Positions 35,725 to 48,539 of a stretch of 64,000 bases of DNA are shown piece after piece (positions within the stretch are counted from its first letter, which is position 1; every line of letters begins with the position of its first letter). The translations under genes and the position numbers were made by a program. The DNA comes from Lasioglossum baleicum (taxonomy: Eukaryota; Arthropoda; Insecta; Hymenoptera; Halictidae): assembly GCF_051020765.1 (NCBI RefSeq), contig NC_134932.1, forward strand, positions 11,036,001-11,100,000. The letters run 5' to 3'. A model generated the notes under the pieces. The model was not told the DNA's origin and searched no databases. It saw only the letters and a program-made list of their open reading frames with translations.

Positions 35725-35965
35725 AGTAATTTTTCTCGCTTTTTCATTTGTAAACACATCTATTATATCGTCGTAATTTAATGTTTCGACAACATCTTTT
35801 TTCAATTGATATATTATAGACGTTGGATAATCGCTCTTATTCAATAGAAGAACGAAGGTACGATTTTACAATTTTTAATTTGCTAAACGAACATTTGCAG
35901 AAAGCTGTTTCAGGCATTGTTACGAAAATCCTTAATGCTATGTCTAGATTTGGATACGTGTTTTG
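35725..35965 (-). pseudogene. Decayed hAT transposase C-terminal region
   Basis: The minus strand shows NTYPNLDIALRIFVT, then SFSKLKI and KSYLRSS followed by an in-frame stop (35837-35839), then ERLSN. After a frameshift near 35780-35800 comes DDIIDVFTNEKARKI. The order PN-IALRIF, SFSKLK, YLRS, ERLSNL matches the hAT-family dimerisation domain. The stop and frameshift show it is dead. The nested MITE cuts it off from any upstream coding sequence. Confidence 0.8.
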
Positions 35966-35972
35966 TAATGAG

Positions 35973-36173
35973 TAGACTGCGGATTTTATGCATTTATGAT
36001 AAAAATATTTAGGTGAAACACAAAACAGTGAAAATATCTGACGATTTGAAAAATACGATTATGTTGCCTGTGGCTTAATAAAATTATGAAGACAAGAAAT
36101 AAATGTTTGTGCTGCTTCTATTTCTTGTAATTGACTTAGAAAACTTTTATTTTGCATAAAGATCCGCAGTCTA
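35973..36173. mobile_element. MITE (201 bp), TAGACTGCGGAT family, nested in the hAT element
   Basis: TAGACTGCGGAT stands at both ends in inverted orientation. The 8-bp duplication GTAATGAG is perfect at 35965-35972 and 36174-36181, implying hAT-type mobilisation. This is the only two-ended copy in the window and defines the family whose single ends occur at 22812, 27349, 35222, 36323, 47806 and 48002. Confidence 0.9.
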
Positions 36174-36322
36174 GTAATGAGAGTTCGTAATTTTTTTCAA
36201 GATTTGAAAAGCGTCCAAGCGGCCCTCAACCGGGTCGGTATCCTTTGTTTTGCGCCCCAAACCCGGTTGCGCCTTCTTCGCCACGCCCTCGTTACGGCAC
36301 TGGTCCCAGGAGTACGTATTAT

Positions 36323-36360
36323 TAGACTGCGGATTTCTTTAGGTATTTTGAGGATTTTAG
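36323..36360 (+). repeat. Dispersed repeat end, TAGACTGCGGAT family
   Basis: TAGACTGCGGATTTCTTTAG lies 20 bp outside the hAT element. The subterminal part differs from the 35973 copy. Confidence 0.5.
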
Positions 36361-39300
36361 AATATTTTTTTAAGTATGTATTTTTATATAAGAGTACCGT
36401 GCTCGACTCTTGAACCGAAAATCCCACGGTGAACGCGCCCACGCTTTCACACGATTTTCCGTTTTTGCCGACCGCTCCAATTAGACCTCGTTAACGACGA
36501 TACCGCTGCCCTCCGTCACGCGCTCGTCGTTTTATAAATTCCTAGCCGATAACGGAACCGGTATCGTCGACAAGCCGCCTATCGACCGGCTCCTAGCAAG
36601 ACTCGAAGCTCGTTGGAAAAGCTGTTTGCGACCGCGACGTGACTCTCGAGAACGTTTCCTCGGCTCGTACGATCTCGACATGTTTACTCTGACCGATTTC
36701 TAAGGAGCAAAACCGGCGGATCGGTCACGCCACAAGCCGACACGCTTCCCGGCCGCACGATGACGATGATGATATGCAAACGGGCCTGTCGCGTGCTCCG
36801 CTACACGCCGTTACTGATTTCTGAAACTGCCACCGCTTCCTTTGCCAGGGAAATCGGATCGGGGATCGATCTTTCCGTGATCGAGGCTTCAGAATCAAGA
36901 AACGATAAGATATTGTTGCGTAGTTGGTGGCACACGCTTCAAATCAGAATCACTTTTTTATAAATGGACCAAAACATTGCAGTTTTTCTGACAAGCTGGA
37001 AAAAATTTTGGAAAAATTGGATTTACTGTAAATTATGAAAGAACTTTTTATTTTAAAAATTGTGAAGAACTGTAATTTTGTCGGAACGAAGTTTTCGCTT
37101 TCTGACTTAAAGTGTGCACCCCCTCTTTTAATGATTTGTATGTTGGGAGTGGATTGGTAATTGCCTTTTTACTCTTGGGTGGCCGAAGTTGGGTTTATTT
37201 TGATCCAGAGATATGAACGATCCATCTAGATTCTAATCTGGCAGCTAGTTTGAATTATGAAGTGTGTACACATCGAATGTATAGAATAATTTGAACCTTA
37301 TTTCAAATTGAAATTTGTTACTGACTTCATCAGTTATCTGTAAGATGGAGTAAATTTATAGGAAGCAGTGAAAGTTGTTTTCAAGACTTCAATGTGTTTG
37401 AAATTATGAATATAAACGAATTCAGTTATGTTTGCTATGAATATGCCTGCCAAAAAATTTCTGACGCTACCATCAACTAAAAAGAACCGTACACGACTAA
37501 AAAACAAGATAGTAATGTTCTTTAATATCCAGACAATCCATAAACGTGTTTCTCCAAAGACTCCTCGAAATGGAATTACTTGTCTCAGCAATCATTTATT
37601 AATACGGCTTTTACATTCTGTAATTATCTTTTGAATAGCGCGAGTCCGGTACAAAGGACTCGCATTATGCTCGAGCCGACTCGATACTCAATTTTATAAT
37701 TTTATCGAAGTCAGTTCGTAAAGTGTCATCGATTCTGTTTCCAATAGTTCCGGTAATTGCTGACATCAAATTAAACGCGTTATAATTCGCGTTTTACACT
37801 TGCGTTTTTTTCCTTTACTTTCTGCTTCCTGGGTCTTTGTTTTGCAGACCGCGTGGCCGTTGATAAGGGTGTGCATTTGCATATGGAAATATTACGGAAA
37901 TGGACTCGAATATCGGTTTTTTGCGAATGGTAAATAATCCATTAGGGAATTTGCATTTTAGGTGCAAAGAAATTTCACGGTAATCGCCGTCGTGAGATTG
38001 TTCATGCATTATTTAGATACTTGTGGCGGTAAACAGTGTACAACCATTTCGAGAGGTTGACATTATCGTAAACAGTCTACATACCAAGAGTCTACTACTA
38101 TTTCACAATCGTTTACACTTTTTCTGATAAATCAGCTTCAATACTACATTGAAATAAATTAATTCACTGGCGACACTGATAATAATTGAAACAAAAAACC
38201 ACTGCACAATTAATTTCAATCAACTATACATCGCAATAAAAAGCCTCATACGTTTTCTACGAAGCAACAAAATGCTTTAGGCCTTAGGCAATTAACTGCC
38301 TCGTATCCATTTACTTTTATGGACGATTCAGCTAATGACTGCGTCGATGCTTCATAAATTAAACTGGATCAATATCGACGGTCAATTAAGAGGAAAAGCT
38401 CAATCCTAACAACTGTGTATTAAAGTGCTGCACATTTCTGTGCAGGAGAACTTTATCCTCGGTTAACTTTAATTTCGACGTTTCGTGACCTGATGTAAAG
38501 GCTGGTTGGTTTCCAGATGTTTCGCCCGGAAAGGAGTCGGTTAAGCACGGAACTTTCTTTTCGGACTGTGACGAGACCGAAATTCTGTTTCGGCCGTACA
38601 ATAACGACTTGCATTTCGCTTATTAGGGTCGCCGAAAATTTCACCGAAGTTCGTCTGGCCGTCCACAAGGTCGCCGCTTTCCTTCAGCCCTTTTTACGGG
38701 TCTCTCTCGATCCGGCCGTCGGTTTTTTCCTTCGGCTAACCCGACGCAACTTTCACCGCACCCTTTTGTAGACGACGGGCTGTATTTTTTCCCGTCCCTC
38801 AAGAAGCAATAAAGTTTCACCCTATCCGTGGAAAGCCAGCCAAAAAGTCGATGACTTTGTCTCTCGTCCCCGGTGTTCGTAAATCATCGCGTTTCTCCGG
38901 GCCGGTGAAAGTGAAGGCTTTGACGTCCGTATCTGTCCTGGGAATCGATCACGCCACGGAATTACCTGGCGTCTTTTTTACCTGGGCTCGTAGCATTTCG
39001 GATTAGATCGATGCTAACGGTGGCTCGCGACTGTTTACGATGTTCGGGAGTCTTAGATCGTTTTATTTACTGGATAACTGGAATGCTAATTCTAGAATAT
39101 TGTGTCCTAATTGGGGACTGGATTAGAATAGTTTATTATTGGGATTTTTGGTGTTGGGCTGTAGAGAATGCCGGGGGATTGGGACTGATAATGCTTCTTG
39201 AGATTGTTTAGAAGGAAGTCTTTAAGTACACCAGAAGTTGTATGGTTTTTAGAATTTTCTTCTTGACAGTTCGAAGTACTGTTAACAAGAATGAATTAGT

Positions 39301-39643
39301 TCTTTGTATCATACAATCAATATTGAAAACGTAGGAATCCAAACAACGAAGTTGCAGAAATAGTACTTTGATGCGGAACAACAATTGAATCAGAGATAAA
39401 ATCTTGGATCGATTGCTCGTTATATGATTTCCTCTGACATTATTATTCATAGACGTTGTTGATGATCAGTTCGAGGTCTGATTCTAATCAGAAGCTCTCG
39501 TTACTCATCCGATACCTGAGGTCTGATGTCATTCTTACTTTTCCAACTGCTATGAGGTAGATAAAAATCGACGACTATTGTCTCGACTCTGAGTCACTGT
39601 GTCGCGTGGATCAAATCTGTATTTTATGCAACGGTAAAACTAT
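36361..39643. other. Intron 2 DNA, no gene recognised
   Basis: The first ~500 bp are CpG-rich, followed by an AT-rich stretch (36900-38400) and a mixed one. A small perfect hairpin (GCGAGTCC...GGACTCGC, ~37639-37663) is the only structure noticed. No coding exon is supported. Confidence 0.4.
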
Positions 39644-39841
39644 TTAACACTAAACCTACCAGAATGACCGGTTCCAGGTTTATTATTTTACAATTATTGA
39701 AATAATAAAAATGATTTTATAAGAATAGATTGTACAAATATCTTTAGTAGAGCCGCACAAAGTCTACATAAAATCAATCTTGTCATTTTCATAAGGGAAC
39801 ATGTACCAGTTACTTTTAAGGCTCGGTAGGTTTAGTGTTAA
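39644..39841. mobile_element. TTAA-flanked MITE (198 bp including target sites)
   Basis: TTAACACTAAACCTACC at the left is matched by GGTAGGTTTAGTGTTAA at the right. TTAA at each outer edge is the piggyBac-type target duplication. The interior is AT-rich, non-coding, with further short inverted homology (ACCGGT... against ...ACCAGT). Confidence 0.85.
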
Positions 39842-40368
39842 ATATCGTATAGACAGTCAGTGTACAGACGTCGTCCCCGAAGGGTCAACAAGTCCCCTCG
39901 TTGTTCCTCGTTGGCGAGCGAATAAGGTCGAGGGAATAAATTCCGCTAATCACTGAAACAAAAATGATCGCCGGTGGAACAAGGGGTTGCATTATCCGCG
40001 AGTAGAACGGAGAGAGGACGAAGAAAAAGAGAGTGGTGGGGGAGGGTCCAATGATAGAGGGCACAGAAGAGGGGCCCCGCGAGCGCAATAGATTGCGTCC
40101 CACTCGCGCGCACGAGCGCGTGTTCTAATTTATAAACTTGTTCACCGAACAGATTACCAAGGGGAGTCGGCAGCTTGTGTCGCGGCTGATCGTATATTCT
40201 GTCGGTGCCATTTGCGCAAACCCGAGGGAGGCTCGTCGAATGGAAAAAAGGGTGCGGGGGAGAGAGAAAGAGAGAGTGGAGGAGAAGAAAAAAGAAAAAT
40301 CGTGAACCGTAGGCGAGAGAGCACCACGAGAAGAGAAACACGGACTCGCCGGATCCCATTCCACCGGC

Positions 40369-40388
40369 ACGCCGATAATTATCGGCGT
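40369..40388. promoter_or_regulatory. Perfect 20-nt palindrome centred on TAATTA
   Basis: ACGCCGATAATTATCGGCGT equals its own reverse complement. Its centre TAATTA is a two-fold homeodomain target, flanked symmetrically by GATA/TATC. A GGTGGCGCTAT (CTCF-like) string lies ~50 bp to the right and a GA-rich tract ~30-100 bp to the left. A dimeric protein site is the simplest reading. Confidence 0.5.
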
Positions 40389-42724
40389 TGTGGGCAAACG
40401 GGGAGGCAGAGAGCCACGATTTATCGTAATTACAACGGTGGCGCTATCTTCTGCTCGATAGCCGGTGGCGGCCGACATTTTTCCGACCGGGCCTCCTAGT
40501 GCGACCGACAAACTCGTATTCAACGACAATTTCTATATTTAAGGACGACATCCATGCCCGATCCTGGGAAACCAGAAGATACCTGACGATTGAACTATCG
40601 ATAGTGATTGGGCTCGCTTAAATCTTCGTAAATTATTAGATGCATTTTTGCAGGCACTTCTAATTTGCTTCTGTCGAAGCACTAGGGCAAAATGGACCAT
40701 CGGCATCGTTTGCTAAGGCTTGAACTGAGGGATGGCTGATAAGAGAATAATTATAAAACTGACTAATTACTAACTAATTCGCGGAAATTTCGTCAATCTA
40801 TGGACACGGCGCGTTTAATACGAGAAATGGGCAAAATGTCGGGGAGGCTTCCGTCTCCGGGCCGTACCCAGCGTCGCCGATTTCGGCCACGGAAAGAGAC
40901 CATTTTCCTCCCGGCTGAATTATTCCGTGGGATTCTGTGCTCTAGCCGCGCTCGATACAGCGGGCCGGGAACGGGCTCGAGTAAATATCCCTCGGAGTTG
41001 GGAAGCGTTCGCGCGCCAGCGAAATTGCAAAAGGCTGAGCCATTGTACAATGGGAGCGCAGTTCGGTTAAAATAGTGCGCTCCATGCGCCCGTTCAGCCT
41101 GGCTCTCTCTCCCCAGGCTGCTAACAGGATTTCGTTGAAATACGATTATGCCACGGGGCGAACGAGGATTGAGATAGCGGGAACGAGCGTTCTAATGAAA
41201 ACTTAGGTTTAGAGGTTGGATCCTCGCGGGCGACTTGCATACCAATGGCCAACGCTGGAAATTCACGGGGCCGCGACGCTCGAATTACCAGAAAAATAAT
41301 CGGGGCCTCTAGTTTAGTTGCCCTTCCTCTCTCTCTCTCTCTCGGGGTAATTGTGGCTGTATCGCGTCGCGAGAAAGCTGCAATTAAAAGGCGAACGAAC
41401 GGCGGCTCGACGAGAGCTCCCAATTTTTTTGGTCGAACGATCGCCGGATTTATTCGCAAACTACTTCCTGCTTCTGGTTTCCTGGTTTCGTGCACAGTGG
41501 CCGCGAGAAATAATGGACTGGAGACGTTTGACAATGTTGCCAATAGATTCTTCCAATCTTCAGTGCCTCTGAGACTCGCTGTTTTCTACTTAATATAAAA
41601 TCCACAGCATAACAGAAATTCCATGCCGAAAATCTCGCCCGTATAAACAGCAAATCCCGCCGCACTTTCAAATATACCTCAGCATTTACCGAGAAGATCA
41701 GCCGCATCGTGCCCCCGCGCATCAAATTTTCACACAATGCCGTTGGCTGCAGCGGAAAGAGTCAATTACCCCGAGCAACATTTTCATCTCGAAAAGAAAG
41801 CATCGTCGATAAACAGATTTAAAGAAACGTGCTCCAAGAGAAACGCGAATTTCATTAAGCCCCGCGCTTCATCTAAGCACTACAATAATCTCCGTGCTTT
41901 AACGCTTTTAATCATCGTTCCGAAAACAAACGATCAAATCCAGTCGAGTTTCCCGGCGAATTTCCGTTGATGTCCGATGACGTCGGAGGCAACAGAGCGT
42001 AGTCGGCGCGCGGAGCGTAATTCCTCGGGCTAATTCGCAAGAACTTGTCTCCATCGAGGCGGATACATGTACAAAGGGAAATTCTCGCCTTTTCGAGTGT
42101 TCGCCGAGTCTTATTCCCGGCATCATCCCCTTCATTCGCTACCCCGTCCTCCTCCTCCTCCTCCTCTACCTCCATCCCCCGCGATTAGCTAAAAGTTCCA
42201 GCTCTCTAACAAACATCTCGTTCAGAGTTTTCGAGTCGGATATCCTATTCTTCCGAGTCGCTGCTAGTCGAGTTCGCCCGCCGGTCGAACTTGTCTTCAT
42301 CTCTATGCCAAAAGTTTCAACTTTAGCGCGGTGTTTAAGAGAAAAATTGCTTCTCTCTCTCCGGGCTACGAAAGTTGGTAACGTCTCCCGGCCGTTCTCC
42401 GCTTCGGGGAGGGCAAAGTTTCTTGATTCGAAATGTAGACGACGACGACGATGTCGACAGACGAGGACAAGAGTGAGAGAGAGAGGACCTTTTACATTTT
42501 ATTCCCGGCCATAGTCGCGACGAGGGATGACGACGAGAAGAGTTTGCTGTTTTTCTCGTCGGTGCTCGAATCGACGGGAATTTCTACTTCCCGAGACGCG
42601 TAATCGTTTCCACGCGTCCCGCCGCTGTTAGAACAATCGTTTTCGGGCCCGGAACGATAAAATTTCTGCATAACTTTTTACGTGTCGACCGACCGACTGG
42701 TTTCTTTGTTCTTTGTAGGATCTT

Positions 42725-42729
<5 letters not shown>

Positions 42730-42762
<33 letters not shown>
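42730..42762. repeat. (CT)n microsatellite
   Basis: An uninterrupted CT run of about 16 repeats follows a C7 run. On the minus strand it is a GAGA tract. Confidence 0.95.
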
Positions 42763-42765
<3 letters not shown>

Positions 42766-45700
42766 TGCCGTGGCTAGGTGTGACATGAACTTCGAAAAAT
42801 CAAGTCGAGGAAAGAAGGGTTCCCGCTGACAGATATGGAGGCGCGTGACGGTCGTTAAAACTCCGGAGAATGTCACTTGACAGATATAACACGGACAGAG
42901 TGTTATTTTCACGGTCGATAAAGTTTTACGAGAAGGATAGAACGATCCGGTGAAATATGTGACGAATAAGGATGTGCGAGGATCGTTAAGCGTCCGTGGA
43001 ATTCCGCCGCGGGATCGGCGATCGCCGGAACCGATCGGGAACCACGGTCGTCGATTCGAATTAAGTGCCTCTTAATTAGATATGGCCGAGCAAACGACCA
43101 CCATCACATCACTTTTTCCCTCTCTTTCATTCGCGGACGCTGTTCAATTCGATATTCTTGTTAAAGGGAAAGGTATTCCTGGTTTCTTCGATGTAATTTA
43201 TGCTTAATCTGGATCGTGAGAGATGGGAGTCGTAAACGATGGTAATGTGTCGATCTTAATGTTAGGTAGGCTGCGATTTCTTTAGATTTTTATTAAAATT
43301 TGAATAAATGAATTTACGTCCGGAATAACCGGGAGATTAAAAGTCGAACCGGTCGTTCAATTGGTTGCGGTGGGTTCAGTGTTCAGTGAGATATTGAGTC
43401 AGCGTTAAGACTCAAACATCCCAATCGTTATTTCTAAAAAAAGATTCGTCCGCGATCGAGCCAGAATCAATTATACATTCTTGACATATCAGACCAACCG
43501 TAAACAACAGAAGCAAACATTTCCCATGCAACAGAATCCGAAGAAATCCACTTTCCCAAGGCGAGAGCAGCCTCAGACGTTGGAACAGTGGGTGCAAACT
43601 AATCAGCCGGGCAGCCATCATGATACCGCGTCCTTTCACTCTGAATTTCGTCGTGGCTGTCGACAATCATGTGGAAACCCGATCCCCAATTGTCCGTGGA
43701 GCAAGGCGGCGCAATTAAACATCTCTCCGCGCGTCTGCAGAGAGCGTATAAACAATCCGTTCAAAGGTTAACGAAGGCTAGCAGAAAGCCAGAGAGAGAG
43801 AACGAGAGAGACGGGGATAAAGACAAAGAGGGGTTGGTTCTGACGATGGTAACGTTCGCCAGAAGGAGTTGAAGCGAGAGGAACGCGTCGCTGACACTCG
43901 GAACGACGTTGTCCAGGCGAGAAGACTGTCCGGGCGAGGATCTAGCTCCAGGCCGGGGATCTAGGTGGATCCTCTTTCTCTGGATGGCTCTGTTACTCGG
44001 GGGCTGCGCGCCGCGCCACGCCACGCCAGTGGAGAACGACCCCCCGGCGAGCACTATCGTAACAAATGCGCCCGTTTGCATAACACGACGACGAGCAATT
44101 CGGGTAGGTTTGACGGTGCGCGATATAGACCTTTAGCCGTCGAGGGAACGAGCCAGAGAGAGACGGCTTGGAACGACTGAAGGGTGGCAGAAAGGGTGGC
44201 CCGAAAGGGACAGAGAGCCAGAGCGAGAGCGAGATACGAGGGTTGGAAGCTGTAGGAAACCCTCTCCCCCGAGTCCCCCGGGACTCTCCTGTATAATCTA
44301 TGCCTCCGGATGGCCAATACCGAACCGAGAAGCCCGGCTACGCTCCTCCCCGAGCACAGGTAGATTTACTACCGATCAGAATTACGATGTTTACGTCCGC
44401 GTAACGATCCGGGTCTTGATTTACGCCGCGAACGATTCCGATGGATCTCTAATTGCCCCTTGACGATTAGTGAACCGAGGGTCCAGGGTTTACGTCGATC
44501 GAGAACCGTTCTTTGGGGATTCTCGATCCTCAAGTTAATTTCAGTTAAAGGCAAGCGACACTCGATCAAATAAACTAGCATCTAAACGATTCTACGTCCG
44601 CATCCCCGTCCAGTATCCAGTTCCTACAGCCAGTCGTCTACGGTTACGGTAGCCAGTATCCGGTCAACTATTGCTCGTTCTAAACCGCCTTTCCAACCAT
44701 CTCTCGACGTCGTTCCCCCCTCCCCGGATACAGCTCCCGACAAAGCGAGTGCGCGCTCCGGTTATTACAGATGTTAATTACCCTCTAAATCTTTCTCCGA
44801 GCCATTAAAAATTACTCTTCGTTCGTTGTCCTCTCCGTCAACGTTGCAAAGTCAGTTTACACTGGAGGGGGATGGATAGAGGGTGGATACTGCTACACTA
44901 CGGTAGAAAGAGGGTCGCGTAACAGCACGACAACTTCCCATTCCGAGGCAATCGTCTCCTAAGATTACACCGTGTCCCCGGGGACACGAATCTCGCATTT
45001 TCATGCTCCCTTTTCCTTGCCCCGGCTCTCAAAAATTACTGCTGAAATCGGGATGCCAATAATTGCCGGGCTTCAATTACAGGACGTAGAACAAGCCTCG
45101 GTATGCATTTCATTCAGAAATATCGCTTTATTAAAGAGCCGTGATCATTAAAACATTCAACAACCTGAAGAATCCAATTCCAATCCTGAAGAATCAAGAA
45201 TACCTTCACTACCTCCGCATTTCTTTCAATAGCAATTTTCTGAACGAAAAATTTTCGTTAAATATTTTTATATGGAACTGTGTTTCATCGAAGTCCTTAC
45301 ATCAAGACGTTAGAAAACAAAGAAGACAAACAGACGAATTAATGAAAAGATGACGGGTAAATACATAACGTTAAGAGGAAAGTAAAAAAGTTATTTCTGC
45401 GCCGACCTAATGGCGTCCATAAAACGTCCGCCGCTATTTCCGAGCACAACAACCGCCGAGACAGAGAGACATCGGCTGCTCGGCGATAAATTAAGCCGGA
45501 TCGACGACGATCGGTCTGGTTCCGTTTCGGGCAATTCGTCGAGACGAGAGGGTGTCTCTTTCTCTCTTTTTCCGAGAGAGGGAGACCGTCACGGAACGTC
45601 CTCGCGGCGATAACCCCCGAAATTTCGTAGCGCGATGTCGCAGGAACGTGCACACACGTACCGGCACCGATCCGGTCCGGATATCGCGTGAGTACGTCGC

Positions 45701-47805
45701 TGTGCTCTTTCACGGAACACCCCTGATACAGCTTATCACGACTTTTATCCCTCGATAAAAACTAAAGGCTCCATTCCCAGCTTTTGTACCGTCCCGCGGC
45801 TCCGCTCGAGGATATTACGCCTCTTCTCTTTATACTTACGTACGTGAACAACCGGGAAACGGTAGTCGTGTGTGCGCGCCGCTCTGTGTGAGGTATAGTG
45901 CTCGCGATCGCAACCATACTCGCGTGTGTCTCTCTGAAAGAGAACGAACGAGAGAGAGAGCTCGTACACGTATCGTTCTCGTGCGCTTCGCAAACATATT
46001 TGGCGCTCCATGTCGGTCGTGGAAACTGCTTTCAAGCTCTCCGAGTCGATAGTGATGGGTTTGAGCTCCCGAGCAAAAACGAGCAAATCGATTACAAAGT
46101 GGAATCCCGCGGTCCGGTTAATTGGGGCATAATTAAAGACCACGGTATCGCTTAAGGGGACCCTAAAAGTGACAACTCTTTGCTTCCGGCGATTAAACGC
46201 GGTACGAAACCGTCCCGAAATTTACGCACCCTGTCCACTCTCCCCCTTTAAGAAGGTATCCCGTTGGCAAAGTAGGATCGCAGATTATTACCTTAATTCC
46301 CCGGTATGTGGACTTAACGAGTTGTTGATCGAGGGAACGATAGCTTTCGCGCGATTCGATTATATTTAATCCAATTCGGGCCACAGTTTCTGTAATAACG
46401 ATGGCTGCCGAATGGGATCTAATGGCCGATACCGATATATTAGCGTCGCGTTTATTTAATTGCCGGCGATCACGCCCAGGACACCCGTTTAGGCTTCTGT
46501 CAGCTTCGTACATCCTCTACCGTTGTTTCTAAACGCTTAAGTGTTAAATTTTAAAACGTGTTCCGTTTGTCTGACCTATTCCTGAGGTGTGTCGATGCTT
46601 TTGGTAAAGTTGCAAGAAGGGAAAACCACCCGTATCATAAAGTGAACGTACAAAACAAAACTAGAAATGTTCAAAAATACCCTTCCTAAAAATGCGCAAC
46701 GAAGCTCAGTCCGCAATTCGCACCCCCCAAACACGTCCCCCACCCTCCGTTAAACTAATTCCCTATCATCCAGCAAACGCATCACCCTGTCGTCGGCTCG
46801 ATTTCCCCGAAAGAGACACATCTCTCTGTTCGGAAATCCTTCAATACCGCCTGTCTCGATTCGTTCGAATCCGAAAAAAAACGATCTCGTGGTATCGGTC
46901 GCGCATCCTCCGCCCCGTGGCCAGCAGAGCAGCCGCATGATAATGTAATATCATTCGGGCCATTGTTGCGCGTTTCTTCCGGTCGTCAGCCGTGCCATCG
47001 AGCGTGCACTTTCCACCCCCGTCGTGCTCGAGTTCGAAATCGAAAATCGGATCGTAGCCATCGTCCTGTGTCGATATACACATACGAACGCCGCACAGAG
47101 TTGCTGGAGCTCTGCAACCACCCACGCAACTTCTCGTCGGTGTGCCGTACGTGTGTGCACCACCTTCTCGAACCCCCTAGCGTTCTCGTGTCAGGCTGAT
47201 GGTGGTCGTCGAACAGGGAGAGGGGTTGAAGGGGGACACCTGGCTTGGCATGGTGGTGCGCAGGGGAGGGAAGACGAGTTATAACACGGGGGAGAGGGTG
47301 GAATCGTTACCGGGAGCTCGAAGGAAACGCGCATGCTCCCGGGGACTCCCCTTTGTCCGTGTTTGCACCGATGGAGACCGCCGCGAGAAGGATGAACGAG
47401 GGGCACGAGGGGCACACCGGGGGCGGCGGCGGCTACGGCTCCCGATGGAATTCGCCTATCTTGCGACTTTTATTATACGTATGTTTGCCCGGCTAGCTCC
47501 TCTTCGAGCAGTCAGCCAGCCGCCGAGGCACCCCGCGTGCAGATTTCGCTGCCGCGGTTCGGTCGATCGCGAATTAGGGGATGCCCACCTCCCGGTTACC
47601 CCCTCGGCACGCTGTGCGTCGAAAATCAGCGAAATCCTCCATTCTCCAGTGAACTAGATGCACTGAAATAAACACTGAAAATTTATAAGATGCGAGAAAG
47701 AACTGTGCTTCAGTACTGTGAGTCTTCTAATCAGCACAAGATACGTCGATCCTGATCTATTTTCGTTCAGGCATTGTACTGTTAGATATTGATGGAATTA
47801 GGTTC

Positions 47806-48075
47806 TAGACTGCGAATATTTATGCGTTTCTCCCATGTGCAACTTTATGGGACACAATAAAGAACAGCTCCAGTTTAGTTTTACTACGATGAATCTTCTA
47901 GTCGGCGGAAGATGATACCCCCTTTTAGTATCGCGCGGAGTACTTCGCCGAGCACCTGCACACTGTATGAATGGATTATTGTAAAAAATCTAGTAGATGA
48001 TTAGACGGCGGATCTTCATGCAGAATATACAAATTGTCTGCATCGATTGCAAGACACGGAAGCCAGTTAGGAAAT
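47806..48075 (+). repeat. Two dispersed repeat ends, TAGACTGCGGAT family
   Basis: TAGACTGCGAATATTTATGC starts at 47806 and TAGACGGCGGATCTTCATGC at 48002, both in the + orientation. The second continues with CAAATTGTCTGCATCGATTG and CAAGACACGGAAGCCAG, the most complete subterminal part seen outside the 35973 copy. They are two fragments or two truncated insertions. Confidence 0.6.
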
Positions 48076-48539
48076 TAATCAGACTCTTGTTGAAGATTTT
48101 GAACACAGTCTAATAGATATGTATGTTATTAATCTCCTTTAAATCAAGATGAAATTCTATTTTGGTTTTGTTAATGTATAGTTATCGACGAACATGTAAG
48201 CATGGGTTAAAAAAAATTGAAAATTGCTTACAGTGTTATTTTTCAGGTGCCTCGTTTGCTTCTTGTCGAGAACGATGTCGTCGCAGCGACGAGAAATTAG
48301 GGCAAAGCGTTAGGAAACATTAGGTAGACGAACGGCCCTAGGCATAATCGAAAGTCGTAAACGGGTGATGTAATAATTCTGATGGCGCCAATACGGGAAC
48401 AATTCTCGTTGACCTTCCACCTAATTCGAGGCCGAAGTGTATCGCCGGTAATCGACGTCTAAACGGTTTCTCTAAAGCAGCTAGACGCTCGTTGCCGCCC
48501 GAGGGGAATGTTAACAGAATTGTTTAGACACCCTGAAGA

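Larger units (their letters stand above)
35392..36302. mobile_element. hAT transposon (911 bp) with perfect 8-bp target duplication
   Basis: The terminal inverted repeats are CAGTGCCGTAACGAGGG at both ends. The target duplication GTCCCAGG is perfect at 35384-35391 and 36303-36310. The minus strand contains a decayed transposase C-terminus (35725-35965), and a 201-bp MITE has inserted at 35973-36173. Internally deleted and not autonomous. Confidence 0.93.
39842..47805. other. Intron 2 DNA, CpG-rich, no gene recognised
   Basis: This long stretch has no supported exon. It includes a GA-rich block (40240-40340), a perfect palindrome (40369-40388), a CT microsatellite (42730-42762) and GA-rich patches near 43790 and 44150. 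Open frames of 100-150 codons on both strands look like compositional by-products. Moderately GC-rich DNA alternates with short AT-rich islands rich in TTAAT. Confidence 0.4.

Noticed and set aside
35973..36173. Continuation of the hAT transposase frame through this segment
   Set aside because: Some codons read plausibly on the minus strand, but the segment is flanked by a perfect 8-bp duplication and matches the dispersed MITE family, so it is an insertion.
40434..40450. CTCF insulator site (GGTGGCGCTAT)
   Set aside because: It is only a partial match to the insect CTCF core; noted as context for the neighbouring palindrome but not called.
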